Of a stretch of DNA of 64,000 bases, positions 41,842 to 49,678 are shown in pieces. Source of the stretch: Qipengyuania xiamenensis (GTDB lineage Bacteria > Pseudomonadota > Alphaproteobacteria > Sphingomonadales > Sphingomonadaceae); assembly GCF_019711495.1 (NCBI RefSeq), contig NZ_JAIGNM010000001.1:1240001-1304000 (forward strand), written 5' to 3'. The notes beneath the pieces were generated by a model. That model saw only the letters and a list, made by a program, of their open reading frames with translations, searched no databases and was not told the origin of the DNA. How positions within the stretch are numbered: position 1 is the first letter of the stretch; each line of letters opens with the position of its first letter. Position numbers and translations under genes: made by a program.

Positions 41842-41879
41842 ATTGGAGGGGCGCTGGGTCATTCCAGAGCCCCTCCAAT
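41842..41879 (-). terminator. Intrinsic terminator of the frameshifted lipoprotein gene
   Basis: ATTGGAGGGGC and GCCCCTCCAAT form a perfect 11-bp stem with extra inner pairing (CTGG/CCAG). On the minus strand it is followed by GTTTTC just after the lipoprotein stop. Confidence 0.85.
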
Positions 41880-41885
41880 TAGGAA

Positions 41886-42402
41886 TTATTCGGCGTCCAT
41901 GTCATCTTCGAGACCAGCCAGCTTCGGGCCGATCGTCTTCGCTACGTCAACACGCACTTCATTATTGTGCTGCTCGACGGTCATGGTGACATTGCCGTCC
42001 TTATCGAGGAGAACGGCTTCTTCGCCAGAGCCAAGCGGAGCAAGCTGAACGATCAGCGGCTTGGGATACAGGCGATTGCTTGCGCCGTTGCTACCATCGA
42101 CGACTGCCCCGACGCCGCCACCAAGAAGGATGTTGCCGAAAGCCGAACCGCCGAGTTTCGACTGGATCAGGATGTAAGTCGGCTCGTAACCTTCCAAGCT
42201 AATGTCAGCGCGCAGATCGTCCTTCCGACGAAGCTCCAAATTGCACGGCGTGGTGCAGCTTGCTCCATTGCTGAATTCGACCAGCGCGCCATCAGGTCGC
42301 GTGTTTGTGGAGTAGTCAGTGTTGGTACCGTTCAGCACGGTTGCACAGCCACCAAGGGCCAAGCGACGCCGCAGCAGTTGCGACCACAACAAACTTATTC
42401 AT
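41886..42402 (-). pseudogene. PEGA-like lipoprotein gene with a one-base frameshift in the signal peptide
   Basis: ATG at 42402 (AGAGGGG upstream) begins a normal signal, MNKFVVVATAAASL, but after about 14 codons the frame moves. Removing one C near 42359-42360 on the plus strand restores LALGGCATVLNGTN, a lipobox with cysteine. The rest (about 155 residues) is intact: FSNGASCTTPCNLELRRKDD, VSLEGYEPTYILIQSKLGG-like ISLEGYEPTYILI, and a glycine-rich turn IGGGVGAVVDGSNGASNRLYP type region. It resembles PEGA-type envelope lipoproteins. Without frame correction it would start from an unusual TTG at 42392. Real mutation or sequencing error cannot be told apart. Confidence 0.7.
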
Positions 42403-42521
42403 TGATGTAAAACCCCTCTGTTGAGGCGTCCTGATTAGCGGGATTTCTGTTCAACAAAAGGGGCGCAAACTATTAACCAACAGGTGTTGCAATTCGGCCA
42501 ATAAAGTGGTCGGAACTCTGA

Positions 42522-42953
42522 ATGATATTACTATACCTGATCGCCGCATCAATTGTGCCCTCTGGCGAGACATTTTCATGCACGCCAACCGCGGTATGGG
42601 ACGGAGACGGTCCGGTTTGGTGTGAAGAAGGGCCTAGGATTCGCATCGCAGGTATCGCCGCGCGCGAACGGGACGATAGCTGTCGGTCGGGGCACCCTTG
42701 CCCCGATGCAACTGGCCTTGAGGCAAGAGACAGGCTTGTTGCGCTTGTCGGCAAGCCTATCGGGAAAAATGGCCACGGGCATGTGCTTGTCGAGGGCCCA
42801 ACGATGCGCTGCCTCTCTACGGGCTCGGCGGGAGGTAAACGTACTGGCGCTTGGTGCATATCTCCGGTTGGCGGCGATCTATCTTGTGAAATGGTTCGAG
42901 GGGGGCACGCGGCCAAATGGGACCGCTACTGGGGAGATCATAAATGTCGTTGA
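42522..42953 (+). CDS. Thermonuclease (SNase)-like protein
   Basis: The 143-residue protein begins with a signal peptide (MILLYLIAASIVPSGETFSC) and has a divergent staphylococcal nuclease-like fold. RIRIAGIAARERDDSCRSGH aligns with the RLxGIDAPE region (the usual Asp is replaced by Ala), and GLEARDRLVALVGKPI and AWCISPVGGDLSCEMVRGG follow. Cysteine pairs suggest a secreted, disulfide-bonded form. Nuclease activity is uncertain, given the altered motif. The next gene overlaps its end by 10 bp. Confidence 0.75.
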   Translation: MILLYLIAASIVPSGETFSCTPTAVWDGDGPVWCEEGPRIRIAGIAARERDDSCRSGHPCPDATGLEARDRLVALVGKPIGKNGHGHVLVEGPTMRCLSTGSAGGKRTGAWCISPVGGDLSCEMVRGGHAAKWDRYWGDHKCR

Positions 42954-43315
42954 GGGAATGGGAGGACACCGAGGGCGAAGAAGATAGAGGCATCCTTCTG
43001 GAGTTTGGCTTCTGGATTTTCGTCCTAGTCGGGGGAATTTTGCTCTTGGTCGCGAGCGTCGCCTTGCCAACAAAAGCGAATGCGCACCCGGGCGGCCTCG
43101 CGGCTGACGGATGCCATAATGACCGGAAGAACGGCGGGCGGCATTGCCATAGAGGGCCAAAGGCAGGTCAACCTGACCGCACTTCCAGATCGGGTAGAGT
43201 CTATTACGCGAACTGTGATGCTGCACGTCGTGCTGGCGCCGCACCAGTTCGCCGTGGAGAACCCGGCTATGGGCGCCACCTAGATCGAGATAACGATGGA
43301 ATTGGCTGCGAATAG
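42944..43315 (+). CDS. Membrane-anchored YHYH/excalibur calcium-binding domain protein
   Basis: The 123-residue protein has one membrane segment (FWIFVLVGGILLLVASVAL, about residues 23-41). It then has a YHYH-like motif GCHNDRKNGGRHCHRGPK, and a C-terminal excalibur domain ending RHLDRDNDGIGCE (DxDxDGxxCE calcium loop). Excalibur domains are often attached to or next to secreted nucleases. It overlaps the SNase-like gene by 10 bp, so the two probably act together at the cell surface. Confidence 0.8.
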   Translation: MSLREWEDTEGEEDRGILLEFGFWIFVLVGGILLLVASVALPTKANAHPGGLAADGCHNDRKNGGRHCHRGPKAGQPDRTSRSGRVYYANCDAARRAGAAPVRRGEPGYGRHLDRDNDGIGCE

Positions 43316-43440
43316 CTTCCGCCGCATCCATGTCGCCGAGGCGCTGAGCTATCGGAGGCAGCCTCCGCGCGCCTGATTGACCACCGCTTTGCTGCCATGC
43401 AGACTAAGGCACAATAAAAGGCCGGTTCGGGGAGGGACTT

Positions 43441-44277
43441 ATGCCTTACAAGAAAGCCTATATGTGGGTCGTATTCGCGACCCTGCTCACGATCCCTGCA
43501 TTCTGGCGGGGCTATTTCGGCCGCATATCGGAGGCCGGATGGGAGCTGCATTTCCACGCCTTCACCGCCACCGGATGGATGCTGCTGCTCGCCGCGCAGG
43601 CCTGGGCCGCCCACCGCAAGGACCGGCTGGCGCTCCACCGGACACTGGGCAGGGCCAGCCTCTTCTACTTCCCGATATTCTTCGCCAGCGCTCTGCTGAT
43701 CGTGTGGTCGATGGCCTTCAATACCGCTTTCGGCGACAGCATCATCTACGAAGCACATGGCGAAGGGCTTGGCGCCTACGATTTGCTCTCCGTCGCGGGA
43801 ATGGGCGCTTTCTACTACCTTGCCCTGAAGGAGCGCCGCAGTGTCCACGTCCACGCGCGCTGGATGATCGGGACGCTGTTCCCGCTCATCGGCCCGATGC
43901 TGGCGAGACTGTTCGCCATTCCCCTGTTCATCGCTTTCGGCGAGACACAGGCAGTGACCGACATCTTCTATGCCGCGTTGATCGTCGCCCATGTCTTCGC
44001 CACCGCGATCGCCGTCTGGCTTTGGCGCGGCGCCCCCATCGCGGGCAAGCAGCCGATGAAGTGGGTCGCCCTGCTTACTGCGGGCCAGGCGGGCATCTTC
44101 GCCGTGGCGCGCCTTTCCGACGGCTGGCGCGAGGCGTTCATGGCGATGGGCCGGACCGATGCCATGCTGTGGGCCGGTCTGGGGCTGATCATCGGCGCCG
44201 CGCTGACCTGGGCCGGCTGGCAGGCTGGCAAGAGGCCAACGCCGCAGCCTGCCGGAGAAGTCGCTAGCGCAACCTAA
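43441..44277 (+). CDS. Conserved membrane protein, function unknown
   Basis: The 278-residue protein has about seven predicted membrane segments, starting MWVVFATLLTIPAFWRGYF. It has histidine-rich loops LHFHAFTATGWMLLLA, LALHRTLGRASLFYFPI and RRSVHVHARWMIGTL. Conserved-looking histidines in or near the membrane (about residues 37-39, 66, 136-139) suggest metal or heme contact, as in several small membrane oxidoreductase families, which is inference. GGGAGGG precedes ATG. I do not recognise the family with certainty. Confidence 0.7.
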   Translation: MPYKKAYMWVVFATLLTIPAFWRGYFGRISEAGWELHFHAFTATGWMLLLAAQAWAAHRKDRLALHRTLGRASLFYFPIFFASALLIVWSMAFNTAFGDSIIYEAHGEGLGAYDLLSVAGMGAFYYLALKERRSVHVHARWMIGTLFPLIGPMLARLFAIPLFIAFGETQAVTDIFYAALIVAHVFATAIAVWLWRGAPIAGKQPMKWVALLTAGQAGIFAVARLSDGWREAFMAMGRTDAMLWAGLGLIIGAALTWAGWQAGKRPTPQPAGEVASAT

Positions 44278-44317
44278 TCGCGGATTGGGCGTTGTGCGAG
44301 CTGAAAGGGGTTCGCCT

Positions 44318-45535
44318 ATGCCTTTGATCCGCAACGCTTCTCACCTGTTCTTGGCCGCTGCCGGCCTCACGCTCGCCGCCTGCTCCGCGCAGACCGAGGG
44401 GCCGCAGTCTGCGGGTCCTTCGGGGACGGGTGGCGGTGGAGGGGCACTGGCGCTCTTCCCGATCCTCGATGCCGAGGCGGAGCCGGACGAGAACGTCGTC
44501 ATCTCGCCGGTGAGCATCGATCTTGCATTCGGCCTGCTCCACGCCGGCGCGCGCGGCGAGACCCGCACGCAGCTGGAGCAATACCTCCCGCCGCTGGCCG
44601 ATCCGATGGGCTACGAGACTGACAAGGACGACGTGAAGGTCGCCATCTCGAACGCGCTGTTCCTCGATGACCGCTTCCGTTTCCGCGACAGCTATGTCTC
44701 CCAGCTGCGCCGCGAGTACGAGGCCAAGGCGATCGCCACCGACTTTACCGACAAGCAGGGTGCTGCCGACACGATCAACAGCTGGGCGGACGATGCCACG
44801 GAAGGGCTTATCCCGGAGGTCATCCCTCCCGCGGCGATCACTCCCGACATGATCGCGGTCCTCGCAAACGCGCTCTATTTCGACGGGCTGTGGGAAACGA
44901 AGCTGATGTCGAGCAGCCAGCATCCCTTCCTCTTCGGTAGCGGGAGGGAAGCGCCCTTCACCTTCGTCGGCGAGACCTTCGAGACGCCCTATGCACGCGT
45001 GAAAGGCTGGAAGAGTGTGCGCCTGCCATACCGCAACGATCGCTATGCCATGGACATACTGATGCCGAGCGATCGCGAGATCATGGCGGCTGCCCCGCCG
45101 CTCGAACTGATCGAGCGCCTCAAACAGGAACTGGACGGCGACGAGACGGAACTGGTGCGGGTGGAGATACCCCAGTTCGAAACCGACTTTGCCATCTCGC
45201 TCAACGATACGCTGATGTCGCTGGGAGTCACCCTTCCCTTCGACGAGGTCAGGGTCGATCTGAGCGGATTGGCAGAACCCGGACAGCGCCCGATCGTGGT
45301 CAGCGACGTTCGCCACGTGACCAAGCTCCAGGTCTATGACGAAGGCACCAAGGCCGCCGCGGTGACGACAATCAGCATCGTGCTGACCGGAGGGCGCGTC
45401 CTGCCCAAGGACCCGATCCTGTTCCGGGCAGACCGGCCCTTTATCGCGGTATTGCGCGACCTCGAACGCGATGCGGTTCTGTTCATCGGCCGGATATCCG
45501 ATCCCCAGCCATTCGATCCCGAAGTGGCCGAGTAG
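44318..45535 (+). CDS. Serpin family protein (serine protease inhibitor), lipoprotein-like
   Basis: The start at 44318 has AAAGGGG upstream. The 405-residue protein starts with a lipoprotein-type signal (FLAAAGLTLAACSAQ, lipobox LAAC), then the serpin fold: ENVVISPVSIDLAFGLLHAG, NALFLDDRF, NSWADDATEGLIPEVI, LANALYFDGLWETKL, and the hinge YDEGTKAAAVTTISI. The hinge keeps the small-residue pattern of inhibitory serpins (EGTxAAA), and FRADRPFIAVLRD is the conserved end. It probably traps a protease outside the cytoplasm; the target is unknown. Serpins are rare in alphaproteobacteria. Confidence 0.92.
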   Translation: MPLIRNASHLFLAAAGLTLAACSAQTEGPQSAGPSGTGGGGGALALFPILDAEAEPDENVVISPVSIDLAFGLLHAGARGETRTQLEQYLPPLADPMGYETDKDDVKVAISNALFLDDRFRFRDSYVSQLRREYEAKAIATDFTDKQGAADTINSWADDATEGLIPEVIPPAAITPDMIAVLANALYFDGLWETKLMSSSQHPFLFGSGREAPFTFVGETFETPYARVKGWKSVRLPYRNDRYAMDILMPSDREIMAAAPPLELIERLKQELDGDETELVRVEIPQFETDFAISLNDTLMSLGVTLPFDEVRVDLSGLAEPGQRPIVVSDVRHVTKLQVYDEGTKAAAVTTISIVLTGGRVLPKDPILFRADRPFIAVLRDLERDAVLFIGRISDPQPFDPEVAE

Positions 45536-45544
45536 CCCTGCGGA

Positions 45545-45895
45545 TCAGGTCTCTTCGCTGATGTCGAGGTTGAGGTGCACGGTTTCGTGCTCTTCCTCGC
45601 CTTCGAACTTGGCGAGGAAATCGGCGATCGGCATCGATTGGTCGGGCACGGTCGGCATGGCAGCCACCGGGCCCTGGTCGACATTGCCGGCGGCCGGCGT
45701 GGTGCGGACGTGGAGATACGGCACCCAGACTTCGCCGTAATCGGCCTGCTGGTACCATACGTCGAGCACGTCGTAGCTCGCCCAGCTGTCGTCGGGCTCC
45801 TTCAGGCGGATGCCTTCGCCAATGCGCGGCACCGCCATCGCCTTGATGCGAAACTGCGTCTGGTGCGTCTCGTTCTGGACTTCGATTTCGATCAC
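45545..45895 (-). CDS. Hypothetical protein
   Basis: The 116-residue protein is soluble, with no signal or membrane segment. It starts MIEIEVQNETHQTQFRIKAM and contains DSWASYDVLDVWYQQADYGE and VPYLHVRTTPAAGN, then an acidic C-terminus. No domain is recognised. The start is a GTG at 45895 with a weak GGAAA upstream. It is convergent with the serpin gene, 9 bp apart. The 220 bp to the next gene upstream shows no gene. Confidence 0.65.
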   Translation of the reverse strand: MIEIEVQNETHQTQFRIKAMAVPRIGEGIRLKEPDDSWASYDVLDVWYQQADYGEVWVPYLHVRTTPAAGNVDQGPVAAMPTVPDQSMPIADFLAKFEGEEEHETVHLNLDISEET

Positions 45896-46115
45896 GTCAT
45901 TTTCCGGCTCAGCAGGACTTTCGCCCCCGATTCACACGCGTTTATGCCAGACAGGTGTTGCGATCGTTTTAACGATGACGTCACGAAGTCTGCATCACTG
46001 GCGCCTTTCTACACAAACCGCAGAATTTCAAGCGTTTCGCGTGATACTTTGCGTCTCGGCGGCTGGAAAAAGTGACGTCACTCTGGCGATTTTGGCGCGT
46101 TTTCGAAGGGCCATC

Positions 46116-46436
46116 TTAACCATCTTTGGGCTCGCAGCCGGCATAAGGCGTGTTCTTGAGCAGGTGCCGGTTGTAGTCGGGCGCACCGTCATCCCACCAG
46201 ACAGGACCGCGCTCTCCAAGCGCCAGTTTGGCTGCGTGCACGCGCGACCGCGCGGCCTTCTCAGCGCTCTTGTCGCCGTGCTTCATGGCCGAGCCCACGG
46301 CGCGGCGCGCATCCATCAGTTCGCCGACCAGCCGCTCGCGTTCGGGCGGGTCGAGATCGGGATTGCTGGTGCGCCACAAGCGGCCGCGTACGATGATGTA
46401 GCGGCCGTCGGGCGTCTTTTCTGCAGGGTCGCTCAG
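46116..46436 (-). CDS. Conserved hypothetical protein, apparently started at CTG
   Basis: The 106-residue sequence begins (CTG)SDPAEKTPDGRYIIVRGRLW and contains ERLVGELMDARRAVGSAMKH and GERGPVWWDDGAPDYNRHLL. The frame stays open far upstream, but only inside the HxlR gene and without a normal start codon (no ATG, GTG or TTG in the 20 codons above). The CTG overlaps the HxlR stop as CTGA, the position where ATGA or GTGA is usual, so I infer a coupled CTG start. Family unknown; homologues I recall start at the same SDPAEKT position. Confidence 0.65.
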   Translation of the reverse strand: MSDPAEKTPDGRYIIVRGRLWRTSNPDLDPPERERLVGELMDARRAVGSAMKHGDKSAEKAARSRVHAAKLALGERGPVWWDDGAPDYNRHLLKNTPYAGCEPKDG

Positions 46437-46987
46437 GCGGCGTCGCGCGCCTTGCGCAGCGCTTCGAGGTCGACCACCGAGCCATTGCCCAGCGCTTCGC
46501 CGGCCTCGGCCTTGCTGCCGTCTGCACGGATGCCGAGATTGCTGCGCTCGACGAGGTGTAGATCCTGCGGCCCGAGGATCCGGCCGTCGTGGCTGAGGAT
46601 CGAGGTCGGGCCGATCGGCAGACGGTCGCGCTCGTCGACCAGAACCGGGTTCTCGATGACTTCCTGGCCGTATTTCTGGCCCCACTGGCGCAGGGCGACC
46701 ATGGCGGGAAGCAGGTCGAAACCCTTTTCGGTGAGGCGATATTCGATCTTGCGCCGATCGTCCGGGCACGGGTCGCGGCGCAGGATGCCGTGCTCGACCA
46801 GCTTGGCGAGCCGGTTCGACAGGATGTTGCGCGCAATGCCGAGCTCGCTGAGGAATTCCTCGAAGTGGTGCAGCCCGTTGAAGCTGGCGCGCAGGATCAT
46901 AAAGCTCCAGCGTTCACCCATGACTTCAAGTGCTTGCGGCAGGCCGCATTCGGTCAGTTCGCGCAAAGGTTCGCGGATATCGCCCAT
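46433..46987 (-). CDS. HxlR family winged-helix transcriptional regulator
   Basis: The 184-residue regulator has the HxlR winged helix: CGLPQALEVMGERWSFMILRAS, ELGIARNILSNRLAKLVEHGILRR and YRLTEKGFDLLPAMVALRQW. The conserved cysteine before the helix (Cys14) could be a redox sensor. A C-terminal extension of about 80 residues contains GPTSILSHDGRILGPQDLH. It is divergent from the CC_3452 gene, and operator-like repeats lie between them (47008-47120). The short coupled gene follows its stop. Confidence 0.9.
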   Translation of the reverse strand: MGDIREPLRELTECGLPQALEVMGERWSFMILRASFNGLHHFEEFLSELGIARNILSNRLAKLVEHGILRRDPCPDDRRKIEYRLTEKGFDLLPAMVALRQWGQKYGQEVIENPVLVDERDRLPIGPTSILSHDGRILGPQDLHLVERSNLGIRADGSKAEAGEALGNGSVVDLEALRKARDAA

Positions 46988-47070
46988 AAATTTCAGTCCT
47001 CTTCCGGAAACCTATCTAGCGGATTTTCGGCTGCTGCCAAATTTTTTGCAAAAAAGGGTTGTGGAATGCA

Positions 47071-47086
47071 ACCTATCTAAGTAGGT
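47071..47086. promoter_or_regulatory. Operator-like palindrome between hxlR-type and CC_3452 genes
   Basis: ACCTA-TCTAAG-TAGGT is a perfect 5+5 dyad. Related half sites ACCTATCTA and ACCTATATT recur near 47010 and 47113, so three copies of ACCTAT lie in the 189-bp divergent region. The second dyad GCAAC-CA-GTTGC lies at about 47094-47105. The likely binder is the adjacent HxlR regulator. Confidence 0.6.
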
Positions 47087-47176
47087 AGCGATTCGCAACC
47101 AGTTGCAAAAAGAAACCTATATTGCTCTTTTCGCAAGTGGTGTTGTAAAAATTGCACCAACCGAAAGGTACGATCG

Positions 47177-47518
47177 ATGACCCTCTCCCTCTCCCTCCGC
47201 GCAAAGCTCGGCGTCCTTGGCGCTGCCCTCGCTTACACCACCGTCGGTTTCGGCACGCTGGCCATGCCCGCAGTTGCAGAAGCACGCGACACCGGCCCGT
47301 TCTACACCGCACAGCTTGCAGCTCCGGCTGAAGAAACCACCGTCATCGCTGGCGGCGTCGCCTGGAAGTGCCAGGACACGACCTGTGTCGCCGGCAAGGG
47401 CACCTCGCGCCCGCTGCGCATCTGCCGCGAACTCCAGCGCGACCTCGGCGAAGTCGTCGCCTTCACCACCAAGGGTGAAGCGCTGGAAGAAGCCAAGCTG
47501 GAAAAGTGCAACCGCTAA
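47177..47518 (+). CDS. CC_3452 family protein
   Basis: The 113-residue exported protein has a signal peptide (LRAKLGVLGAALAYTTVGFG and a following AEA site). The mature part has GVAWKCQDTTCVAGKGTSRP and LRICRELQRDLGEVVAFTTKG, with four cysteines that likely form two disulfides. It is the CC_3452 family found across sphingomonads and Caulobacter; no function is known. It is divergent from the HxlR regulator and followed by a terminator. Confidence 0.85.
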   Translation: MTLSLSLRAKLGVLGAALAYTTVGFGTLAMPAVAEARDTGPFYTAQLAAPAEETTVIAGGVAWKCQDTTCVAGKGTSRPLRICRELQRDLGEVVAFTTKGEALEEAKLEKCNR

Positions 47519-47567
47519 GCGCTTGCCGACCCAATCCCCCACCCCCTCTCCATCAGGGTGGACCTTC

Positions 47568-47600
47568 AAGCCCCGGCGCGACCCGCCGGGGCTTTTTTGT
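47568..47600 (+). terminator. Intrinsic terminator of the CC_3452 gene
   Basis: AAGCCCCGGCG and CGCCGGGGCTT form a perfect 11-bp stem with a 5-nt loop, followed by TTTT. It stands between two convergent genes. Confidence 0.92.
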
Positions 47601-47606
47601 TGCGCC

Positions 47607-48221
47607 TCAGATCAGCCCGCGTGCGGCAAGATCGTTTTCCAGCGATGCCGCCTCGGTGAAGTGGTGCACCTGCCAGCCGCACTTGCGCGCCGATTCGATA
47701 TTGGCCGGGTTATCGTCGATGAAGAGCATCGCTTCCGGCGCGTGACCGAAACGTTCGGCAGAAAGGCTGAAGATCGCCGGATCGGGCTTTGCGATCCGCT
47801 CTTCGCCCGACACGACAATATCGCGGAAGCGGTCGAAGATGCGCTCTTGGGGGCGGAAACCAGCCCAGAATTCCGCTCCGAAATTGGTGATCGCGAACAG
47901 CGGCACGCCGCGTTCGTCAAGCCGTTCGACCAGCGCGTGACTGCCCTCTACCGGCCCCGGAATGGTCTCGTTGAAGCGCGTGGCGTAGGCGCGGATTTCC
48001 TCGGCATAGTCGGGAAAGAGCGCGATCCGTTCGGGCACCATCTGCGAAAGCGGACGGCCCGCATCATGCAGGAAGTGCCATTCCTCGGTCACCACCTCGC
48101 CGAGTACCTTCTCGAGGCGGGCGGGATCGTCGATCATCTTTTCGAACAGGGCAGACAGCTGCCAGTGGTAGAGCACACGCCCCACATCGAAGACGACTGC
48201 ATCGACCGGAGTATCCGTCAT
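47607..48221 (-). CDS. HAD family (IA) hydrolase
   Basis: The 204-residue protein has the HAD motifs: VVFDVGRVLYHW (motif 1, where DVG replaces the usual DxD, as in the haloacid dehalogenase-like group), FAITNFG (motif 2), EERIAKPDPAIFSL (motif 3 lysine) and MLFIDDNPANIESA (motif 4). A helical cap lies between motifs 1 and 2. It is a phosphatase or dehalogenase type of unknown substrate. It is followed by a terminator on its far side and faces rpmJ upstream. Confidence 0.9.
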   Translation of the reverse strand: MTDTPVDAVVFDVGRVLYHWQLSALFEKMIDDPARLEKVLGEVVTEEWHFLHDAGRPLSQMVPERIALFPDYAEEIRAYATRFNETIPGPVEGSHALVERLDERGVPLFAITNFGAEFWAGFRPQERIFDRFRDIVVSGEERIAKPDPAIFSLSAERFGHAPEAMLFIDDNPANIESARKCGWQVHHFTEAASLENDLAARGLI

Positions 48222-48242
48222 CGCTGAATTCCCAAATGCGAA

Positions 48243-48271
48243 CGGCCCGCACTCCTTGCGGAGTCGGGCCG
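48243..48271 (-). terminator. Hairpins downstream of rpmJ
   Basis: CGGCCCG and CGGGCCG enclose ACTCC/GGAGT. A second stem GCGGAAG/CTTCCGC (48286-48303) lies nearer the rpmJ stop. Neither is followed by a long T-run on the minus strand, so they are terminator candidates only. Confidence 0.5.
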
Positions 48272-48314
48272 GTCGGTAGACATTCGCGGAAGGAGCCTTC
48301 CGCGCAGCCGAAGC

Positions 48315-48440
48315 TTAGCCCTGGCGGGCCTTGAAGCGACGGTTGGTCTTGTTGATGACGTAAGTGCGGCCGCGACGACGGATCACGCGGCAATCGCGGT
48401 GACGGCTCTTGAGCGACTTGAGGCTGTTGCGGATCTTCAT
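48315..48440 (-). CDS. rpmJ: Type B 50S ribosomal protein L36
   Basis: The 41-residue basic protein [18 protein letters not shown], then [21 protein letters not shown] (in parts [16 protein letters not shown]), matches the longer L36 (YkgO/C+ type without the zinc cysteine set). It has a single cysteine, so it lacks the CxxC zinc ribbon. The start at 48440 follows GAGAGAA. It is normal for sphingomonads to carry this form. Confidence 0.95.
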   Translation of the reverse strand: MKIRNSLKSLKSRHRDCRVIRRRGRTYVINKTNRRFKARQG

Positions 48441-48531
48441 CGTTTCTCTCTGATCAAATAAATGCGCGCCGGAGATGGTGCCCCGACGCGCCAATTTCAA
48501 GCGCGCCCGTTAGCGAGCGCGGTGATTCTGG

Positions 48532-49545
48532 TCAAGCATTTCCCCGAATTTCGGAGAGTTTGCGTTCCCATTGCAGCGCATGGCTGATGATTTCGCCCAG
48601 ATCGTCGTGTTTCGGCTGCCAGGGCACGGTGGCGCGAATACGGCTCGGGTCCGACACCAGCTCAGCCGGATCGCCTGCCCTGCGCGGTTCCATCCGGCGT
48701 TCGATCTTCGTGTTGGTCACGCGGTCGACGGCATCGAGAACCTCGAGCACCGAGAAGCCCTTGCCGTAGCCGCAGTTCATGGTGAGCGAGCGATCATCCT
48801 GTTCGATCAGCGCCTCAAGCGCGAGCAGATGGGCATTCGCGAGGTCGCTGACATGGATGTAATCGCGCACGCCGGTGCCGTCGGGCGTGTCGTAATCGGT
48901 GCCGAAGACCGACACGCCGTCACGCTTGCCGGTCGCCGCCTCGCAGGCAACCTTGATGAGGTGCGTCGCCCCGGCAGTCGACTGCCCACTCCGCGCCTGC
49001 GGATCGGCGCCCGCCACGTTGAAATACCTCAGCGCACAGAAATTGAAGCCATGCGCGGCGCTCGCATCGGCGAGCATCTGCTCGGTCATCAGCTTCGACC
49101 AGCCATATGGATTGATCGGGCTCTTGGGCGAATCCTCGGTGATCGGCGAGCTTTCGGGAATGCCGTAGGTCGCAGCCGTGCTGGAGAAGATGAAGTGCTT
49201 CACCCCGCCGTTGACCGCCGCCTCGATCAGCGCGCGGCTCTTTACCGTGTTGTTCTCGTAATAGGCGAGCGGCTGCTCCACCGATTCGGGCACGATGATG
49301 GATCCGGCGAAATGCATGATCGCCTTGGTGCCCTGCTCGGCAAAGATGCGCGCGAGCAGGTCCGCATCGGCGATGTCCCCCTTATAAAGGGGAACACCAT
49401 CGGGAATGGCGAATTCGAAACCGGTCGAAAGGTTGTCGATGACCGCCACCGGCCAGCCTGCATCCTTCAGCGCGAGCACCGCGTGGCTGCCGATATATCC
49501 CGCCCCGCCGGTTACCAGCACAGGCACTTTTGTGTCTTGTTCCAT
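48532..49545 (-). CDS. galE: UDP-glucose 4-epimerase
   Basis: GalE interconverts UDP-glucose and UDP-galactose with tightly bound NAD. The 337-residue protein starts MEQDTKVPVLVTGGAGYIGS (Rossmann GxxGxxG), then VIDNLSTGFEFAIP, FIFSSTAATYGIPESSPI (catalytic Ser/Thr), NPYGWSKLMTEQML with the YxxxK motif, ALRYFNVAGADP and RRAGDPAELVSDP. The ORF is open well above the ATG at 49545; that extension is unrelated. It supplies galactose units for exopolysaccharide or lipopolysaccharide. Confidence 0.95.
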   Translation of the reverse strand: MEQDTKVPVLVTGGAGYIGSHAVLALKDAGWPVAVIDNLSTGFEFAIPDGVPLYKGDIADADLLARIFAEQGTKAIMHFAGSIIVPESVEQPLAYYENNTVKSRALIEAAVNGGVKHFIFSSTAATYGIPESSPITEDSPKSPINPYGWSKLMTEQMLADASAAHGFNFCALRYFNVAGADPQARSGQSTAGATHLIKVACEAATGKRDGVSVFGTDYDTPDGTGVRDYIHVSDLANAHLLALEALIEQDDRSLTMNCGYGKGFSVLEVLDAVDRVTNTKIERRMEPRRAGDPAELVSDPSRIRATVPWQPKHDDLGEIISHALQWERKLSEIRGNA

Positions 49546-49678
49546 GGCCGCGACGCCTAGCATACGATTTGGTAAGGGCAATTGCCTAAGAGGCCGCCCG
49601 CATGCCTTGCGGAGCCTTGGGCGCGCCTGAGCGTTCAATGGGACACACCCGCCGGATCCGCATCGCATGAAAGGTCGC

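Noticed and set aside
48286-48303. Second small stem after rpmJ as a separate regulatory RNA
   Set aside because: It is a short hairpin within 15 bases of the stop, most simply part of the termination region.
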